Of a DNA stretch of 64,000 nucleotides, positions 56,226 through 64,000 are shown in pieces. A program made the translations under genes and the position numbers. The number at the start of each line of letters is the position of its first letter. The stretch's first letter is position 1. The notes under the pieces were generated by a model. The model had not been told where the DNA came from. It was given only the letters and a program-made list of their open reading frames with translations, and did not search any database. Origin of the DNA: Saussurea involucrata (lineage: Eukaryota; Streptophyta; Magnoliopsida; Asterales; Asteraceae); the NCBI GenBank assembly GCA_033807775.1, contig CM066312.1, positions 29,919,696 to 29,983,695 on the forward strand. Direction: 5' to 3'.

Positions 56226-57235
56226 ATGGTTTGTTGGGACTGTGGTTCCCACTCTTGATGCTCTAAAAACAATTTTAATTCTCTGTTTATTTGGTATTTG
56301 CCCATGGTTGGCTGTTGACAATTGCTACTTTTTATTTTGGGTTGATTATGCATGAATCCCTACTGATAAGTAGGTGCTTTTGGGGTACTAACGCATTTCT
56401 TGTTTGAATGATTATTGATCTTTTTCCATTTCAAGGTGCACAACTTTCGGACTCCGAACTGAAAAACTCACTTTTGTAAGTTCTAGATCCTCAACTTGTC
56501 ACATTGAAATGATATAGGCCGTTTTTTGCATACACTTGCCTAAACACGATCCTTTTGTACCCCAAAGCCTCTTTGAACCCACTTTCCAAGTCACAGTGAG
56601 GACACTGTGCGATCTTAAGTTTGAGGTGGGGACTTCCAGTGTGACTTCCAGTCTTTATCCACAATGAGGATATTTTGAAGTCTTAAGTTTGAGGTGGGTA
56701 GACAGTACCCCCCTCTAAAAAAACAAAAAAACAAAGAAAAATCAGAGTGCCCACTCCAAGAAAATGATGGTGTGCCTTTTCTGGACCATTAGAGTGCTCA
56801 CTCCCAGAAAACGATGGTGTGCCTATTCTGGACCATCAGAATACCCACTCTCATAAAAAAATGTACCCTTATCCAAATAAAGCCTGAAGTGTACTTGCTT
56901 ACCCTTGCAAAACTCAGAAATGTTCACTTCTTAAAATAAAAATCCCAAAGCGGGATTTTCGGTTCAATTGCTACAAAGCCAATGGGAAACACATTCAAAG
57001 CCACAAATCTTTCAAACCCAGTCAAGTCCTATAAATCAAATGTGAACAAGGGAAAGATGTCATCGAATGCACAAAAGTGAAAATTTAGTTTTGGGATCGA
57101 AAGAAGCATCCATGGAGGGAGATCAAGATTCATTCAAAGTGGGAAATCTGGTAAGTCCCTGAAAGCTCAAGGTGCATAGTTTTTTTTCTTTCTTTTTATT
57201 ACTTGGGGACAAGTAATGGTTTAAGTTTGACGTTG
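56226..57235 (+). mobile_element. 3' untranslated region, Athila-like element
   Basis: Contains two copies of CTTAAGTTTGAGGTGGG about 65 bp apart (56614 and 56679), a motif type usual near the 3' end of Athila elements. It also holds a 47 bp tandem repeat at 56744-56850 (units begin AGAGTGCCCACTCC) and a GGGGACAAG purine tract near 57215 before the 3' LTR. Confidence 0.8.
56744..56850 (+). repeat. 47 bp tandem repeat in Athila 3' region
   Basis: About 2.3 units with starts at 56744, 56791 and 56838. Each unit has an AGTG..CACTC core and, in full units, GATGGTGTGCC..TTCTGGACCAT. Confidence 0.85.
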
Positions 57236-58844
57236 TGATAACTCTATTTTTAGAGTTATTATTTCCTTTTATTTTTATTTTCTTTTGTCAAATTTTAGCC
57301 ATTTTGCTTCTCAAATCACCCGTTCTTGGTAATATTCATAAAATTGAGCAAAAAAAATGAACCACGGTTTTTATAAACCATTTGGTAGATTTTTGCTGCA
57401 CTTTCATGAAAAATCTGCAGTGACTTGCGGAGTGCCCACTCCGGATCCCACTGGCGTGCCAAGAAGAAGACAAATGAAATTCAAATCTTAGCTTGGAAAT
57501 CAGCCCTGTAAGAATAGAAGAGTTGGTGGCTGCAGAAGCATGGGAGAAAAGCAAACAAGCATGTCCCCTTGAAGATGGCATTTAGAATAGTTTAATGAAA
57601 CCAATGGTACTTAAAGTTGACTTTTTGGAAAAGGTGAAGTAACCTTGGGGTAATTGTCTACAAACTTGTGGAAAGAAGCTTTGCTCATGGGAAATAGATC
57701 TTATGTCTTCAACCTTGTTCTTTTAGCCTCTAGACAATTCCCCATATTTGTTTGGTCCAACCTTTCATCTAAGTATATAAAGAGTTGTTGGGTTTCATTT
57801 ATTTCAGATTCCATCTACCACACATTTAGTGCAAGTTAGTTTTAGTTTTAGCTCAAGAAGTTGCTGAAGTTAGTCTTTAATTTTCTGCATTTTAATTCCT
57901 AGTGTAATCTTTAGTTTGAAGTAAATTGTAGAAGTGCTGTACTCACAGTGACCACTGCGGATTTTAATCGAAGTCACTTTCAGTATGTTTATTTGCAACC
58001 TCCCATCTTTTGCTTTCTTTACGTCTTTAATTATGAGCTAAACATCCCTTGGGATGTAGGAAGGAAAAGTACCTGGATTTTATGAAAAATGCTTGAGTAA
58101 TCATCATACTTCGAATATTTATTGTTTTGGTCATTCACTCTCGATTATTGCCCAATGATGCGAACAAGCCGATCACTTGTAAGGATCTAAAGTCTAGTTC
58201 TTAACTCAGAAATGAGTAGAACACAGTGACACGAGCTTGGATGATGCTAAGAAATTCGAAAGAATTCTTATGACACTTGCGAAAGTGAGGTTTGCACAGT
58301 GAGGTAATCTCAACCCACTGGAGTAGTAGGCAAGCTAGTTTGTGTACTTAAAAACACTTAGAGTATTTGTCTCTACACATTCCATCGAGGCCTGAAAAGG
58401 TCCATTTTGAGATTACCATTGACAAAACAGTAAAGACTAAGAGTATGGGATTTTTACCCGAAAGTGTGAGTATTTGTGTAATCGGGCTTCTCTAACGGAA
58501 GTGCCCACTCTGCACAAGTGCAGTGATCACTCTTCTGGATCGAGTATTTAATATAAAATCTAGGGAAATTCTAACCTACATTCCTTCTTTTAAATCTTAA
58601 GTAATTCGTTAAAATAACATTTCACCAAACAAACCAACTTATTGCTTCCTCTGTGATTGAAACTTGTAAAAGGAAACTCATGAGAACGATAGTGTCTTGA
58701 TTGCCCAGTCCCTGTGGATACGATTATGGTATTTTACCAACTATTACTTGTTGTGACGATCATAGTGGCTAGTGTACACTTGTGCTTCCCACTGTGGATA
58801 GTTTGCATCCTACTGCGATTAAATCACATATTTCGCACGTACCA
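57236..58844 (+). mobile_element. 3' LTR of Athila-like element (1609 bp)
   Basis: Partner of 49897-51504, with TATATAAAG at 57774-57782. Followed by ATGGG and then the copia integrase frame, which continues with NAILHATLLIRV. Confidence 0.95.
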
Positions 58845-61735
58845 ATGGGGTAATGCAATATTACATGCAACTTTACTTATTCGTGTTCAGACCCACAACC
58901 AACCAACCAATCTTGTGCGTACCAGTTGGTAACTGGATATAAGCCTGATGTTTTACATTTACGTATGTTTGGTTGTGTTGTATATGTGCCAATTACGCCC
59001 CCCACAGCGTACCAAAATGGGTCTTAAAGACGAGTCATCAAATGTTGGATATGAATCCCCAACAATTATCTGGTAATTTGAACCCTTGACGAGTGATCCC
59101 TTTACCGCTAGATTTGTGGGTTGTCACTTTGATGAGACAACCTTCCTGTCGTTAGGGGGAGATAGGAAAAAGGATTTTCCAAGGGAACGACAGGAAGTGC
59201 CATTGAATATTTCAATCGTATCTCATTTCGATCCCCAAAAACTTCACAACGTAAAGTTGAATTCAAACGAATCTGACTCGATACCTGATACGTTTAACAT
59301 TATCTAGATTGACAAGATCACATATACGAGCTGCAAATATACTCGCAAGGTCAAAAGTCCCCAAACAAGGGCATAACGTCGCTGGAAGTACGTTGCAATC
59401 ACACATAGTGGAGGTGTGGTTGAGGTCGTAGCTCCCAAAAGGAAATAAGGGAAGCTACTTGGTTCGATAGATACTCATCTAAAGGAAGAGAAGAGTAAGG
59501 CACAACTATATATCATCAATACATGAGATTATCTCTGATTAAATCTATGTCTATGATTCATTACTGGAGGACGCTCCGAAGTTAATACTGATTCCAGAGA
59601 TCAAAGAAATCTCAAATGAATATGAGTCGATGGATAGATCATACATACTCAATGATGATATATTTGCATATACCGTTGCTTATGAGATAACAAAGCACGA
59701 TGTCATCGAGCCATGCTCAGTTGAGCCATGCTCAGTTGAAGAATGTCAACAAAGAGCAAACTGGCCTAAATGAAAAGAAACAGATAATTATTTGACAAAT
59801 GAACGGGTATTTGGTTCGGTAGTGCTAACCGACCAAGTGTAAAGCCTGTAGGACATAGATAAATCATTTGTCAGGGAACCGTAATGAAAATAATTAAGTC
59901 ATAATATATAAGGCTCTCCTTTGGCGCAAGGTTTCTCACAACGCACTGGATTGACCACAATAAGACTTACTCTCTCGTGATGGACAACGTTCTGCTAATT
60001 AAATTAGCCAAGTAGTTTCAGAAGGACTGGAAATTGCAGCTCAACGATATAGTTACTACATATCTCTATGGGGATCTAAATTCAGAGATATAAAAATGCT
60101 TGATGGAATTATACCAATATCAAATAACTTTAAACTATGAAATGCGATTACAATAAATATGAAACACTCACTTTATAGATTAAAGCAATCTATGCGGATG
60201 TGGTATACCCGCCTGAGTGAATACTTGATTGGGAAACGATAAATAAGAACGATGAACTGTGCCCTTGTGTATTTATATAAGAAAACAAGTCCCAGATGTT
60301 CATTGTAGCTCTATATGTCGATGTTATGAACATAATAGACACTCTTGATGAAATAAGAGAAAAAAAAGCTACTTGAAATATGAATTTGAGATGAAAGATC
60401 GTGGAAAAACTTGGTTTTGTCTAGATACTTGAGCTACGACACCGAGTTTGTGGAATATTAATCCACCGATCCACATATGTCTAGAAAATGATCAGGCGAC
60501 CTAATATGGACAAAGCGCATCCGATTAGCACTCCCATGATCGGTCAAAGTGTTGGATATAAGGAAAGATCCATTTCGTCTAAAGGATGAGGACGAAGAGG
60601 TGTTAGGAGCTGGAATTCCATACCTAAGTACAATAGGCGCATTATTGTACTCAACATAATACACTTGACCGTATATTATACTTCTCACTGAACTTGTCAG
60701 CTAGATTTAGCTCAGCGCCAACACAACGTCATTGGAATGGTTTCAAATTAATCTTTTGGCACCATCGACGTGGGATTATAATTTCCCTACGGAGAAAAAT
60801 GGATTGATAATGAAACTTCAATACCTACTTAGATTGTGAGCGGCAAAAGTACTGGCTTATAGAAAAACACCAAACAATGCCTTGGTATATATTTGCTGAT
60901 ATTAGGTATATATTTGACTCATATAAAGGTTGTTCCCAAACTGGATAAGGAATTATCATATACAACATGCCGATTGCTTGGAAGTAAACTAAGCAAACCC
61001 TTAATAGCTATCTTTTTATATTATCAGCAATCTTACTCTCCATGAGACTATTCAAGATTGTATATGGTTAAGGACTATCATTACACATATAAGAGGAACT
61101 GGTAAATTTGAGTTTAACCACTATACAACTTGCATATATGGAAATAATACATCATGTATCGAAGAAATGAAAGTAAGATATATCAAGGGTTATAACACAA
61201 AGCATACTTTGCTTAAGTTTTCATATAATCAATTATCCTCAAGATTCAAGTGAACTGAATAAGATGTGAGGAAAATGTGACATGTTTGTTTACCAAATCA
61301 ATACGTAAAGCCATATTTGGGAAACATGTAGAAAATATTAAAATGGAAATGTTTTAAACCTCCTTTGATTAATGCAAGAATCAGGGGGAGTGGTAGACAA
61401 AAGGGGGAGTCTACTATATATGTAATTTTGGTATGTTGTGCTCTTTCCTTCAACCGATGTTTTATTTTTCCCATTGGGTTTTGTTCCTTGGTGTAAGGTT
61501 TTAGTGAGGCAACGGTTTATATACCATCATGTTTTCTTAACTCTCATGATTAATGTACGAATCTAAGAGAGAATTAGACTAAAGTAAAAGTCTATGTGTT
61601 GCAAAGAAACTAGTGCGTTGTACTTTTTCCTTCGTCATAGTTTTGTTTTTTCCCACTGGGTTTTTATTTTGGCGTAAGGTTTTAACGAGGAAACAATTGT
61701 GCACCTTCACTCCTTTGACTCGGCACAAGGGGGAG
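58845..61735 (+). pseudogene. Outer copia, integrase C-terminal part, RT and RNase H (decayed)
   Basis: Resumes the copia pol after the Athila-like insertion. Traces in shifting frames: GNAILHATLLIRVQ and GYKPDVLHLRMFGCVVYVP (integrase end), GYESPTIIWYLEPLTSDPFT, ARFVGCHFDETTF (junction to RT), then VTTYLYGDLNSEI and ALYVDVMNIIDTL (RT; the usual YVDD is YVDV here). From about 61140 the RNase H end is still visible (ARFNGREEMKV-like pieces, CLFTKSI). At least ten stops. After it come two diverged copies of a non-coding motif with TTTTTCCCAYTGGGTTTT (61465-61509 and 61646-61690), known near the 3' LTR of plant copia elements, and the purine tract AAGGGGGAG at 61727-61735. Confidence 0.85.
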
Positions 61736-61923
61736 TGTTGTAGGATAAATGTGTCATCGTCTAAAGGATATGACGATAGAGATAGGGATAAAGATAGTTT
61801 AGAATTGAAATATCTTGTAGTTATCTACTTGTAACTCATCCCTATATAAAGGGCTTATGATTAATGAGAATTACGATTCATTCTCTCCATTCTATTGTGT
61901 TCTGTTTCGTTTTTCCTTTAACA
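61736..61923 (+). mobile_element. 3' LTR of outer copia element (188 bp)
   Basis: TGTTGTAGGAT to TTTAACA, same length as the 5' copy 38 kb upstream, TATATAAAG at 61843-61851, TTATT at 61924-61928. It closes the nested block. Confidence 0.95.
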
Positions 61924-61928
61924 TTATT

Positions 61929-64000
61929 AATAAATGTGTTAAAAACTCGTACAATATTATTTACTCAAATCAAATTATATTATATTTTTTTATTATAAAT
62001 AGGAAAAAGAACCTTAATATTCTAAAACACGTAAATATTGTTTAAAATTGTAAATATTAAAAATTATTTAAAATTTATGAATATTGAGAATGTAAAATCA
62101 ATCACCTTTTGTTATAGGAGTTGCTGAAATGGTAAATAATGTAATAATTTTTTTTAAATAAAATAGAAAAAAGGAATCGAGAGAAGAAAAAAAGTTAAAA
62201 AATCAAGTCGGTAAATCTATTGTCCAATCAAATGTCTGTTTGGTTTTTCCTAAAAGTCGTGAACACATTAGGTTTTGGGTCGATCTAACTTGACTCATTT
62301 TGGCGCGAGTAAGGTGTGATTGAGGCAGAGGCCATGAAATTAAGGCCCGATTTGAATCGTCGCTGGTTAAACTATGATTGGTTAAAGACGATCTCTTATA
62401 AGCAGTCACTCCCTATCAATTATGATATTTATACCAAGGGACTGGTTATGAATAAATTTTTTTATAGAATGCGACACATATAAAAGAAACTTAAAAACTG
62501 GGCTATGCCTTAAGTATCGGTTATCGGACCAATTATTATTTGTAACCGGTTTTCACCTTTACACATTTTGGACTAGATAATACATGGTGGCACTTTTTGA
62601 TAACAAACCATATTGTAACTAGGTTTTAACCATCTCTAATCGAGTGGGCTCAAAATCGTCCGTCAAGTACATGTTCATGATTACAAATTATCATATTGAA
62701 GTTTGTTCTCGTTTTAAAAAATAGATAATGACTTGATAATTAAGTTTTCTATTAACTAACATTCATTACCGCATGTTGTGCGGTGATCAAGTTTTAATTT
62801 AGAAAAAATGCAAATTTTGTTTACATTAATTTTGCAAGTCTATACGTAATTTAACAATGATGAACATGAGTGTATGAAAAAATGGTATCCTTAAAATTTA
62901 GCTTTTAAATGATGTTTCAAGTTTATTTAATCAATATGATTATGAAATATGTTAGATGTGTGTAAATTCCGAGGGAGACATTGTATTTGATTTGTTCGTC
63001 AAATGATTGTAGCAACCTTGGGTTAATCATATCTTTGAGATATGTGTTTACATAAATGCTGATTAAATGTGTTTTATTATTTAATGACCTATATTTGATG
63101 GTCAATTGAGTTTTGAGCATTTTGGCTCTTTTTGACTTAAAAGAGTCTTGAAGACATTTGTTCGATTTTAGTAGCTCAATGTAGAGCTTTGGTTATGATA
63201 TGCATATAGTTCATCTTATTTGAGAATTACATGTTTTGAGTGCGTTAGTCATTCATCTGGAGTTATGTAATGTTTTAGATTGTAATGTAATGGATCCATA
63301 GGCATAGAAGTCAATTTGAGTGGGATGAACATCCCGTTTGTTACGTGCAATAGGCAGGGGGTCTTAACGGTTAATAGTTGTGGACTTTAAAGTCGGGCAA
63401 CGGCCATTGACCAATAATTATAATTCCCGTGATGTACCAAGAAATAGGCATGGGGTAAAGATGGTTATAGTTGTGGACTTCAAAGTCGGGCAATGGCCAA
63501 CGACCATTAATATTATAATTTCTTGTGAATGAGCGAAATCTATAATTAATGGAATCACTATTGATTTCGTAGTGGGGATCTTAAACATGTATTTTGCGAC
63601 TTACATAGGGAATGTGTAGAACTCTTTAGATACCGCGTTTATGTCCTTGGTTTATTGTGGCTGGGCTCAATGAGTGAATTTCGTGTATGAAGCTCCGTTG
63701 TAGTTCGAGTCATGGTGATAATTGTTAAGTGCCAACTTTTGGATTAAGAGGCTAAGAACCGTTGACGTACTTGGGGTGCTACCGTCAAATCTTAAGGGAT
63801 ATTTGTATCACATGTAGTGATTTTGAAGAGCTTAGTTTGTGGTAGGTGGACATAGTTGAATGACTCTTCCTTGTCTAGTGAGAAAATTTGTCGATGAGAC
63901 ATTGGTGCTTGGACGTATTATGGGAATTATATAGTCATTAGAGTTTGAGAATAATCAACTCTTTGTAGGGTCCATTTATACTTTTTCGGAAGTCTAAATG
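61929..64000. other. Unassigned sequence, probably decayed transposon
   Basis: No supported gene. The first 1 kb is AT-rich. From about 63000 the composition changes to a GT-rich plus strand, like the internal regions of the Ty3 array at the left end. A diverged tandem duplication of period about 93 bp lies at 63350-63535. I found no LTR end, primer site or protein motif. Confidence 0.45.
63350..63535. repeat. Tandem duplication, period about 93 bp
   Basis: Two copies containing AATAGGCA.GGGG, TTGTGGACTTYAAAGTCGGG and ACGACCATTAATA-like ends; TGGACTT begins at 63381 and 63474. Confidence 0.8.

Overview
This window is a gene-poor, retrotransposon-dense stretch of nuclear DNA from a eudicot plant. 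I see no intact host gene, tRNA or rRNA. The evidence for a plant is the set of plant-type LTR retrotransposons: Tekay/Del-like Ty3 elements, an Athila-like Ty3 element with a tRNA-Asp-type primer site, and several Ty1/copia elements. Plant-type MITEs and foldback elements are also present. An Asteraceae host is my best guess, from remembered likeness of two copia-associated proteins; it is not proven.

Layout. Positions 1-12980 hold a head-to-tail array of one large Ty3 element (internal part, LTR, internal part, LTR, internal part, LTR). The last LTR ends in a divergent tail and abuts a copia pol fragment. Positions 12981-17083 are a copia mosaic: a plus-strand pre-integrase fragment, a broken copia-associated extra ORF, and a minus-strand gag with its leader, primer site and LTR. 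Positions 17290-22726 hold palindromic DNA elements: an inverted-repeat element in TA/GA microsatellites carrying a hAT MITE in one arm, a second TA-flanked foldback, and a 1.96 kb palindrome made of palindromes. Positions 22727-23933 are AT-rich and unassigned.

Positions 23934-61923 are one old copia element whose two 188 bp LTRs are 38 kb apart because other elements have landed inside it. Its target duplication is TTATT. The insertions are: a minus-strand Tekay-like Ty3 element (25224-41938, TTAAT), itself hit by a plus-strand non-autonomous Ty3 element (25424-32705, CCTTC/CATTC) and by an insertion that left a copia solo LTR (40880-41845, ATACC); a very young gag-only copia element (43775-49351, GATAC); and an integrase-deleted Athila-like element (49897-58844, ATGGG) that splits the copia integrase. 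Positions 61929-64000 are unassigned, probably more decayed transposon sequence.

The strongest unexplained signals are RNA-like structures. A two-tier stem-loop directly follows the primer-binding site in three different Ty3 lineages, with differing sequences but preserved pairing. A 91 bp repeat in the array LTR encodes about nine small stem-loops with wobble and one compensatory change. The Athila-like element carries the 10-mer AGTGCCCACT seven times, across LTRs, coding sequence and 3' region.
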